DNA from: an uncultured Clostridia bacterium
GTDB lineage: Bacteria; Bacillota; Clostridia; TANB77; CAG-508
Reading direction: 5' to 3'
Length of the DNA: 64,000 bases
NCBI GenBank assembly: GCA_934178555.1
Contig: CAKPQL010000004.1
Location: forward strand, 28,467 to 92,466
In this document: positions 55,535 to 62,432 of the stretch, in pieces
How the letters are laid out: every line of letters begins with the position of its first letter
Position numbering within the stretch: the stretch's first letter is position 1
Position numbers and translations under genes: made by a program
The notes under the pieces: model-generated
The model's input: the letters and a program-made list of their open reading frames with translations, nothing else
Databases searched by the model: none
What the model was told of the DNA's origin: nothing

Positions 55535-55616
55535 ACGGGTCGTCGGGGACGCCGACCCCTACAGTTTTATTATTCACTATTCACTACACAGATCGATGTG
55601 GGCATCGACCCATACA
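55535..55616. repeat. GC-rich imperfect double repeat inside the spoIIA operon
   Basis: Two 29-base units, 55535-55563 and 55588-55616, share the frame AC-x-G-x-TCG...CGACCC-x-TACA. Each is internally palindromic (GGGTCG...CGACCC in the first). They are far richer in GC than the surroundings and are joined by a short AT spacer with a repeated TTCACTA. The element lies in the 278-base stretch between spoIIAB and sigF that holds no gene. It looks like a dispersed MITE/REP-type repeat. Confidence 0.75.
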
Positions 55617-55680
55617 ATATTTACCGCGTTTAAGGGTGTGGCAGATTTTTTATTATATATTTTAGTGCCATAAATATTTA

Positions 55681-56142
55681 TTATTCAATTGTATTAGAAC
55701 ATAACTCATCTCTGCATTTTATTAACTTTTTCATAGTAATTTTTGTTCCTAATCCAACGATAGATTCTACTTTTACATCATCCATAAAGCTTTCCATTAT
55801 AGTAAATCCCATACCAGACCTTTCTAAATTAGGCTTAGTTGTAAACAAAGGTGTTTTAGCTTCCTCTATATTTTTTATTCCCTTTCCATTGTCTGATATT
55901 TCTATATGTACACTTTGTGCAAAAATCTTGCATCTAATTTTTATTATCCCCTCAGTATCTTCATATCCATGTATAATACAATTTGTAACTGCCTCTGATA
56001 CTGCTGTTTTTATATCGGATAATTCTTCTATTGTTGGATCTAATTGAGATACAAATGCAGCAACAGTAACCCTTGCAAACGCTTCATTATTAGATTTGCT
56101 CAAAAACTCTAATTTCATTTCATTTTCATTTATGTCTTTCAT
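55681..56142 (-). CDS. spoIIAB: Anti-sigma-F factor SpoIIAB
   Basis: A 153-residue serine kinase and anti-sigma factor with a GHKL ATPase fold: [19 protein letters not shown] (N box) near 45, [12 protein letters not shown] (G1 box) near 98 and [14 protein letters not shown] (G2 box) near 125. It binds sigma-F and phosphorylates SpoIIAA. It follows spoIIAA directly and starts after AAAGGAGG. Confidence 0.97.
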   Translation of the reverse strand: MKDINENEMKLEFLSKSNNEAFARVTVAAFVSQLDPTIEELSDIKTAVSEAVTNCIIHGYEDTEGIIKIRCKIFAQSVHIEISDNGKGIKNIEEAKTPLFTTKPNLERSGMGFTIMESFMDDVKVESIVGLGTKITMKKLIKCRDELCSNTIE

Positions 56143-56189
56143 TTATACTTTCCTCCTTTAATTCGTATTTGTTATGGAAGTAAATACAC

Positions 56190-56504
56190 TTACGCACATT
56201 CTTCTATAGGAATAATCTTCAATATTCCAGACATTTCAAAAACCTTTCTAATACTTGGTTTCACATTAATCATAGAAACCTTTCCTCCTAGCATAGATAC
56301 CATTTTGTATCTTCCTATTACCATTCCTATTCCTGCACTATCCATGAAAGTGACACCACTAAAATCAAATATAGCTTTTCTAGGCATATGTCTCTGAATT
56401 TCATAATCCGCTCTCCTCCTTATTTTTTCTGTAGAATGATGGTCTATTTCTTCTGTTAATTCTAAAACAAGGAGCTTGTCCTCATTATCGTACTTTACAT
56501 TCAC
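56190..56504 (-). CDS. spoIIAA: Anti-anti-sigma factor SpoIIAA
   Basis: A 104-residue STAS-domain protein. FDFSGVTFMDSAGIGMVIGRYK near 45-66 contains the phosphorylated serine (DSAG). When unphosphorylated it frees sigma-F from SpoIIAB. It is the first gene of the spoIIA operon, with GGAGG upstream and a sigma-H-type promoter at 56538-56566. Confidence 0.97.
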   Translation of the reverse strand: MNVKYDNEDKLLVLELTEEIDHHSTEKIRRRADYEIQRHMPRKAIFDFSGVTFMDSAGIGMVIGRYKMVSMLGGKVSMINVKPSIRKVFEMSGILKIIPIEECA

Positions 56505-56537
56505 TGTAATTCCTCCTTTGTAATATTCTATATAATT

Positions 56538-56566
56538 TTATTCTGTTTTTTCCATAATTTTCCTTC
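56538..56566 (-). promoter_or_regulatory. Sigma-H-type promoter of the spoIIA operon
   Basis: Minus strand GAAGGAAAA (-35, 56566-56558), 11-base spacer, ACAGAATAA (-10, 56546-56538). It matches the sigma-H consensus RnAGGAwWW / RnnGAATww and has the same -35 and spacer length as the spoVG promoter. It lies about 30 bases before spoIIAA. The rest of the 282-base gap to dapA is AT-rich with no gene. Confidence 0.87.
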
Positions 56567-56786
56567 GAAGAAACAAGGGAACTTTTGCCGTTTTTTAAGA
56601 GATTTTCGACAAAATTTGCATTTATTAATTATCTATTTAATTGCTTCTTTTTGAATACTAACTTTTACGCTATTTACAGTATTTAAAATGTAATTATCTT
56701 TTTTATTAGATTGTTTTTTACCTCTTCACATTGTATTAGCATTTTTTTGCTTTTTACATAATATGTATTATATAGGAGTGTGATCT

Positions 56787-57672
56787 ATGAAAGATATAAT
56801 TTTTAAAGGATGCGGAACAGCTATTGTAACGCCTTTTGATGATAATAGCATTAATTTTGATTCATTTAAAAAATTAATTGATTTTCAAGTAAAAAACGGT
56901 GCTGATGCAATTATTGTTTGTGGAACTACAGGTGAATCCGCAACAATGTCATTAGAAGAAAAAAAACAAGCAATTAAATTTACCGTTGACACTGTAAACA
57001 AAAAAATTCCTGTTATTGCAGGAACTGGTGGTAATTGTACGCAATCTGCCATCTCCTTAAGTAAATATGCCGAAAGTGTAGGAGCAGATGCTCTCTTAGT
57101 AGTAACACCATATTACAATAAAACAACACAAAGTCGGTTTAATTGAACATTATAAACACATAGCTAATAGTGTAAAATTACCTATTATTTTATACAATGT
57201 ACCTAGTAGAACTGGTCTTAACATTACTCCAGAAACTTGTTTAGAATTATCTAAAATAAAAAATATCGTTGCTATAAAAGAAGCAAGTGGAAATATTTCT
57301 CAAGTTGCTAAAATTGCAAACTTATGTGGTAATTCTCTTGCAATATACTCTGGAAATGATGATCAAATTGTACCTGTTTTATCACTTGGAGGAATTGGAG
57401 TTATTTCTGTTCTATCCAATATTCTTCCAGAATATACTAGTAATATAGTTCATAAATTTTTAAATGGTAATATTCTTGAATCTACTAAAATGCAATTAAA
57501 AGCATTACCTCTAATTAACGCTTTATTTAGCGAAGTAAACCCTATCCCTGTTAAAGCAGCACTTCAAGAAATGGGATTTAATACAGGTATTCCAAGATTG
57601 CCACTAGTAGAACTTACATGTGTAGGTAAAGAAAATTTATTTAGAGAAATGAAAAAATTTGATATTATTTAA
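56787..57672 (+). CDS. dapA: 4-hydroxy-tetrahydrodipicolinate synthase, needs a +1 frameshift at an in-frame CGG
   Basis: Condenses aspartate semialdehyde with pyruvate, the first committed step to diaminopimelate. The first frame has [21 protein letters not shown] and [12 protein letters not shown]. At codon 117 it reads CGG (57135-57137), then TTT AAT TGA. Skipping the C gives [12 protein letters not shown] and continues through the conserved arginine (YNVPSRTG), the Schiff-base lysine (VAIKEASGN) and GNDDQIVP to the stop. The total of 294 residues is normal. The ATG follows AGGAGTG. It leads the dapA-HD-dapB group on the plus strand. Confidence 0.93.
57135..57137 (+). other. Putative +1 recoding site CGG (dapA)
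   Basis: In-frame AGT CGG TTT AAT TGA. Omitting the C gives AGT GGT TTA ATT GAA, restoring the DapA frame with glycine as in the family's TQ-x-GLIEHY. Removing one T would restore the frame too but would leave arginine in place of the conserved glycine. The quadruplet is CGGT. Confidence 0.82.
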
Positions 57673-57721
57673 CTATTCTTATTCATTTTATGTTATAATT
57701 AATTATATATTTTTTTAGGAT

Positions 57722-58255
57722 ATGATGCGTATGAAAAATGATGATGAAATTAATGAATTTAATTTAATAATTGCAGACATAATTAATAATGAAACTGTAA
57801 ATGAAATGAAAAAGTTCAGACAACACTATGATACAAATTGTTTTGAACATTGTAAAGATGTTGCTTTTTATAGTTATTTAATTTGTAAAAAACTTAATTT
57901 AGACTATGAAGCTGCTGCTCGTGGCGGTATGCTTCATGACTTATTTTTATATGATTGGAGAAAAAAAACTAGTGATAGAAAAAGCTGGCATGGTTTTAGA
58001 CACCCTAGAATTGCATTAAATAACTCTAATAAGATATTTATTTTATCTGATGTAGAACAAGATATTATTTTAAAACACATGTGGCCTTTAACTGTAATTT
58101 TACCAAAGTATAAAGAAAGTTTTATTGTATCTTGTGTAGATAAATATTGTGCTATTAAAGAATCTTATGAACACTACAAAAGAAGCCGTAAACTACAAAA
58201 AGCTTATAGATATGCTTATGTGTTTTTGAGTTTACTAGTATTAAAAATTATCTAA
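57722..58255 (+). CDS. HD-domain hydrolase
   Basis: A 177-residue phosphohydrolase-like protein. HYDTNCFEHCKDVAFYSY (about 40) and RGGMLHDLFLYDW (about 66) give the H...HD metal motif, and FRHPRIALNN and ILKHMWPL follow. It fits small HD hydrolases of Firmicutes acting on nucleotides or related phosphoesters; the substrate is unknown. Three possible ATGs lie close together (57722, 57725, 57731) after AGGA. It lies between dapA and dapB and is probably co-transcribed. Confidence 0.85.
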   Translation: MMRMKNDDEINEFNLIIADIINNETVNEMKKFRQHYDTNCFEHCKDVAFYSYLICKKLNLDYEAAARGGMLHDLFLYDWRKKTSDRKSWHGFRHPRIALNNSNKIFILSDVEQDIILKHMWPLTVILPKYKESFIVSCVDKYCAIKESYEHYKRSRKLQKAYRYAYVFLSLLVLKII

Positions 58256-58275
58256 ATCTAGGATGGTGTTTAATA

Positions 58276-59031
58276 ATGGTTAGTGTTTTATTAAGTGGTT
58301 GTAATGGAAATATGGGAAACGAATTAATAAAACACATAAACACTACTAGCAATTTTAATATTATATGTGGTTTTGATAAAATTACTAGCTTAAATGGAAA
58401 ATTCCCAATTTATTCTAGTTTTAATGATATTAAAGAAAATATTGATGTTATTATAGATTTTTCCGTTCCTTTAGCTAGTATAAATATGCTAAGTTATGCA
58501 AAATCTAAAAACATACCTATGGTTATTGCAACCACAGGTTTTAATTCTAAGCAATTAACTTTCATAAAAGAAACATCAAAATTTATTCCAATTTTTAAAT
58601 CTGCCAATATGTCTTTTGAAATTAATATAATGAATCTTTTAGTTTCTAAACTTTCAAAATTATTATGCGACAGTGATATCGAAATAGTTGAAACTCATCA
58701 CAGAGAAAAAATTGATGCCCCTAGTGGTACGGCTTTAATGCTTGCTAATACCATTAATCATTCTCGCAATTACTCTATGAGTTATACATATAATAGAGCT
58801 AATTTTAGGGCAAAGCGCAATAAAAATGAAATTGGTATACATTCTATAAGAGGTGGTACCGAAGTTGGCAAACATTCTGTTTTATTCTTAGGTAATGATG
58901 AAAACTTTGAAATTACTCATACTGTTTCTTCAAGAAGTATATTTGCTAGTGGTGCATTAAAAGCAGCTACTTTTATAATTAATCAAAAACCAGGTTTATA
59001 TAGTATGAATGATATAGTTAAATTGGATTAG
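58276..59031 (+). CDS. dapB: 4-hydroxy-tetrahydrodipicolinate reductase
   Basis: Reduces the DapA product on the way to diaminopimelate. The 251 residues show the nucleotide-binding GCNGNMGNELI, DFSVPLASI, VIATTGFN, and the active-site ETHHREKIDAPSGTA near 138. It follows the HD-domain gene, has an AGGATGGTG site and lacks any CGG codon. Its end overlaps the end of the convergent DUF4363 gene by four bases. Confidence 0.96.
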   Translation: MVSVLLSGCNGNMGNELIKHINTTSNFNIICGFDKITSLNGKFPIYSSFNDIKENIDVIIDFSVPLASINMLSYAKSKNIPMVIATTGFNSKQLTFIKETSKFIPIFKSANMSFEINIMNLLVSKLSKLLCDSDIEIVETHHREKIDAPSGTALMLANTINHSRNYSMSYTYNRANFRAKRNKNEIGIHSIRGGTEVGKHSVLFLGNDENFEITHTVSSRSIFASGALKAATFIINQKPGLYSMNDIVKLD

Positions 59032-59417
59032 AATATGTTTTTCAAGTCAAATTTTTCTTTATCTTTTATATGCTCCAATAAATAAATAGACTTTTCTAGT
59101 TCCTCTATACTTTTTGCATACTGTTTTTCTTCTATACAAGTTTTCATTCCAATTAATGATATTTCTATTAGATCCAACTCATCATGAGTAATTATTATTG
59201 ACCATTTTTCCTCTATTTCTTTCCATTTGTTATATATATCATCTGCCAATGCTATACTCTCACTATCTTCTTCTTTTTTCGCCTTTTGTATTTCTATTTT
59301 CAAATCTTCTATATTATTTACCAATTCATCGCTAGTTTTTGTTAAATAATTTTGCGATACATATGCTCCAGTCCAAACTAATGCAACTGAAATAATTATA
59401 ATTATTATTTCTTTCAT
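59028..59417 (-). CDS. DUF4363 family protein
   Basis: A 129-residue protein with a signal or membrane segment (about 3-22) and a helical exported domain (SDELVNNIEDLKIEIQKA, KWKEIEEKWSIIITHDELD). It fits DUF4363, regularly encoded next to DUF421 proteins, as here. The function is unknown. Confidence 0.8.
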   Translation of the reverse strand: MKEIIIIIISVALVWTGAYVSQNYLTKTSDELVNNIEDLKIEIQKAKKEEDSESIALADDIYNKWKEIEEKWSIIITHDELDLIEISLIGMKTCIEEKQYAKSIEELEKSIYLLEHIKDKEKFDLKNIF

Positions 59418-59468
59418 TAAAAAATTTCCTTTCCTATAATATATTTTGAATCTAATTTGTTTTCATAT

Positions 59469-60140
59469 TTATTCTTCTTTTTTTTGGCAGAAAATTTGTC
59501 CCTTTCCATCATAAGTTACAATTAGAGCTTCCTCCGGTTTCATTTTGAATTTTTCTACTTGTTTTTTTAACCAATTATAATCTTTGCCTAACGTTTTTAA
59601 ATTATTACTCATTATTTTACCATCCAAAACTAAATCATATGGTAATCCTTCATATTCTGGTGTTATACCTAAATCTTCTGGTATAACCATTCTTTTTTCT
59701 GGCTTTTGTATTACAGTTAATTGTCCACTTGTCTCCAGTATTGCGTATTCTACATCTCCTATAGAAAATGTTCCATTTTGTCTTAATCTCTCTTGTAACT
59801 CATTTAATGTTATTTTTTCCTTTTTTAAAGCTTTTGAATCTATTTTTCCTCTATATATTAATATTGTAGGTTTCCCTGATATAATTCTTCTTATATTTAT
59901 GCTTTTCATGTTAATATATGAAATAATCATTTGCATTATAAGTAATCCTATTATAGGTATAATTCCATTAAATATTGGTACTCCTGTATCTGCCATTGGA
60001 ATAGATGCCAAATCTGCTATCATTATTGCTATAGCTAACTCAAATGGCTGTAATTGACCTATTTCTCTTTTTCCCATTAATCTCATCGTAAATAATACCA
60101 ATATGTATAATATTATACTTCTTAAAAGAGTTGCTAACAT
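59469..60140 (-). CDS. DUF421 membrane protein (YetF/YrbG family)
   Basis: A 223-residue protein with three membrane helices (within 1-80) and a cytosolic domain. MRLMGKREIGQLQPFELAIAI, ADLASIPMAD and the C-terminal RQNGTFSIGDVEYAILETSGQLTV are typical of DUF421. The role is unknown; related spore-membrane proteins exist in Bacillus. The start is ATG 60140 after GGAGG. It pairs with DUF4363 downstream. Confidence 0.88.
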   Translation of the reverse strand: MLATLLRSIILYILVLFTMRLMGKREIGQLQPFELAIAIMIADLASIPMADTGVPIFNGIIPIIGLLIMQMIISYINMKSINIRRIISGKPTILIYRGKIDSKALKKEKITLNELQERLRQNGTFSIGDVEYAILETSGQLTVIQKPEKRMVIPEDLGITPEYEGLPYDLVLDGKIMSNNLKTLGKDYNWLKKQVEKFKMKPEEALIVTYDGKGQIFCQKKEE

Positions 60141-60217
60141 AAAAACCTCCATCTCACTTTAATTTATTTATATATGTATATTTTTTTATTTTTGTTAAAA
60201 AATATACATATAATTTT

Positions 60218-60247
60218 TTGAATATTTTTTCTATTTTTGTACATAAT
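60218..60247 (+). promoter_or_regulatory. Probable promoter of the small membrane protein gene
   Basis: TTGAAT (60218-60223), 18-base spacer, CATAAT (60242-60247), 64 bases before the ATG at 60312. Confidence 0.5.
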
Positions 60248-60311
60248 ACTTATACGAACACCTAGAAAGCAATTTTATTAAATATATATATTTAAAAAAG
60301 GAGGTTTCTTT

Positions 60312-60692
60312 ATGGACGAAAATAATAACACACCAACTCGTTCAAACACTGGTACTAGTACAGCTTGGCAAATAATTGGGAGATTAATAGCTGCCGGAGT
60401 AGTTTTAGCAATTACAGCATTCTTTACTCCAGGATTTAATATAAGCAACTTTTGGTCTTTAGCCGTAGCTGCAGTAGTCCTTACAGTTATTGATTACCTA
60501 ATTGTTAAATTTACTGGATTACATGCTAGTCCTTTTGGAAAAGGATTTGTTGGTTTCGTATTATCAGTAGTTGTATTATATGTGACTCAATACTTTGTTG
60601 CAGGTTATACAATATCTTGGATGGCTGCAATAATTGGTGCAATAATTTACGGTATAGTCGATTACTTTATACCTGGCGAACAACAAATGTAG
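60312..60692 (+). CDS. Small four-helix membrane protein (phage holin-superfamily-like)
   Basis: A 126-residue protein: a polar N-terminus (about 1-20) and four hydrophobic segments (about 22-40, 46-66, 77-95, 100-118). The layout and length resemble the PF04020/DUF2512 group of four-helix membrane proteins, which are called holin-like by homology but are not lytic genes. It has a strong AAGGAGG site, its own promoter and a terminator. The function is unknown. Confidence 0.65.
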   Translation: MDENNNTPTRSNTGTSTAWQIIGRLIAAGVVLAITAFFTPGFNISNFWSLAVAAVVLTVIDYLIVKFTGLHASPFGKGFVGFVLSVVVLYVTQYFVAGYTISWMAAIIGAIIYGIVDYFIPGEQQM

Positions 60693-60707
60693 CCAAAAAA
60701 ATAAAAC

Positions 60708-60749
60708 GCACCTAGAATATTAAACTTTTTTGTTTAACATTCTAGGTGC
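60708..60749. terminator. Bidirectional terminator
   Basis: GCACCTAGAATATTAAAC and GTTTAACATTCTAGGTGC form an 18-base stem with one mismatch and a T6 loop. It separates the plus-strand small membrane protein gene from the minus-strand gene at 60782. Confidence 0.92.
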
Positions 60750-60781
60750 ACTATATTTTTATAATCAATAACTTATATTCA

Positions 60782-62314
60782 TTATGCAACATCTTCAACA
60801 TCTGTGTTAGTATCTGTATCTGTTAATGTTGATTGTGATTTTAATGCTTTTAATTGATTCTCAAATTCTTCTATTTGATTTTCATATCCTATTACTGTTG
60901 CAATTTCTTTTATTGTATCCATATGTTCATCTATATAATTTAATAATCCTTTTGAAAGTTTTTCTTGTTGTGCAGATGACATAGAATTTATTCTTGTTGA
61001 ATTGCTTGATGATAATTTGTCAATATTTACAGAGGTATATTCTGCTTCTGTATCTATATTTAATGTAGCTGTTATCATGTCTTGAATATCAGCAGATATC
61101 TTCATATTTGCTTTGCTTACTTTGCCTGATTTTTCTGTATTAGCAAATATTTCTAGTTTTAAACCTTCTAAATCTGTTGATAGTTTAGTTTCATATTTTT
61201 CTTCACCTTTTTTAGTTTGTTCTAAATTAAATAAAGTCATTTCTTCTCCATTTGATTTTACTTTTAATGCCATTTTTTCTGTATCACCATTTTTTGTTGA
61301 GTCAATCATAACAGCATCATCGCCCATTGCAAAGGCAATTCTTACAGCATCATTATTATGCTCATATACTGTTATTTTTACTTCTTGATTTATTATTTCA
61401 TCAGCATTTTCTAATGAAGAAAGTGCACTTTCAAGTACAGTGCTTATCATTCCTTTACTTACTCTTGTTGTGTTATCTCCTGATAATTTCATTATTTTGT
61501 TAACTTTATCTACTACCAAGTTTATTGTAGCATCATCTTCTTTTAATGATTCTATAAATGCTTTTGCTAATTTTACTAAATCTTTATTAGAAATTTTTAC
61601 AGTATATGCTGTAGCATTAATCTCCTCACCATTTACTGTTATTTTTTCTTTTTTGCTAGAATAGTTGTCTTCTGGTATTGTATCTTGTAATACTTTTTTA
61701 TATCTTTCTACTATTCTATCAATTTCTTCATCTTTAATATCTAATAATTCTATAATAGCATCTGTATCTATACTATTCATTGACAAACTTGATACATCAA
61801 TATTTACATTTCCTTCTTCTATTGTATTCATCATTTCATCATATGTTAATGTTAAATATTGATCATACATTTTATCTAATTTTATTCCAAATTGCTTATC
61901 ATCAGCTAGTACTTCAAATGTTCCTAAATCTTTTCCATCATATTTTAAATTTATTGACATATATCCTGTTTTATCTGATGGATTTGTTTTTGATTCAAAA
62001 CTTACTTCAACTTTATTTAATAAGTCAGCTATTTTATCATATTCAGATAAAGCGCTTCCCAATTTTACATCCATAGTCATTTTTCCTTTACCTGCAACTG
62101 ATTCATTTTGTATATTTTTTAATTCAGCTATATAATCGCTATAGCTTGTTTTTTCATCGCTTGCTGTTGCTTTATCTAAGTATTCATAAAATAAATTTTT
62201 TGGTTTCTTTAATCCGTTAAATACTCCTGTTTTAAAGTATAATATTGCCACAACTGCTGCAACTACAACTAAAACAGATACTACTGCAATAATAATCTTT
62301 GTTGATTTTTTCAT
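60782..62314 (-). CDS. Large exported protein of unknown function
   Basis: A 510-residue protein with an N-terminal signal anchor (about 7-27) and an extracytoplasmic beta-rich body of repeated short strands (KGKMTMDVKLGS, TGYMSINLKYDGKD, TINLVVDKVNKIMKLS, KMALKVKSNGEEM). It resembles DUF6583-type surface proteins of gut Clostridia, but I am not sure. The C-terminus has a coiled region and an acidic Thr/Asp tail. It lies alone between a terminator and ppdK. Confidence 0.6.
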   Translation of the reverse strand: MKKSTKIIIAVVSVLVVVAAVVAILYFKTGVFNGLKKPKNLFYEYLDKATASDEKTSYSDYIAELKNIQNESVAGKGKMTMDVKLGSALSEYDKIADLLNKVEVSFESKTNPSDKTGYMSINLKYDGKDLGTFEVLADDKQFGIKLDKMYDQYLTLTYDEMMNTIEEGNVNIDVSSLSMNSIDTDAIIELLDIKDEEIDRIVERYKKVLQDTIPEDNYSSKKEKITVNGEEINATAYTVKISNKDLVKLAKAFIESLKEDDATINLVVDKVNKIMKLSGDNTTRVSKGMISTVLESALSSLENADEIINQEVKITVYEHNNDAVRIAFAMGDDAVMIDSTKNGDTEKMALKVKSNGEEMTLFNLEQTKKGEEKYETKLSTDLEGLKLEIFANTEKSGKVSKANMKISADIQDMITATLNIDTEAEYTSVNIDKLSSSNSTRINSMSSAQQEKLSKGLLNYIDEHMDTIKEIATVIGYENQIEEFENQLKALKSQSTLTDTDTNTDVEDVA

Positions 62315-62432
62315 TTTTATCCTCCTTTATTTTACTGTGTATAATTATATATATGGGCAAGGCCATATATAACCCTCCCCTTATATATTTACACATTGTA
62401 TATACTATTATATATATAACAAATTTCTCATT

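Noticed and set aside
1821..57137. Treating rlmN, asd, priA and dapA as four pseudogenes or four sequencing errors
   Set aside because: All four carry the same event (C before GGN), both halves of each protein remain fully conserved, no homopolymer explains at least rlmN, priA and dapA with the right residue, and the genes are central. Errors cannot be fully excluded without reads.
60312..60692. Prophage holin
   Set aside because: No phage genes nearby; the four-helix family is common in non-phage contexts.
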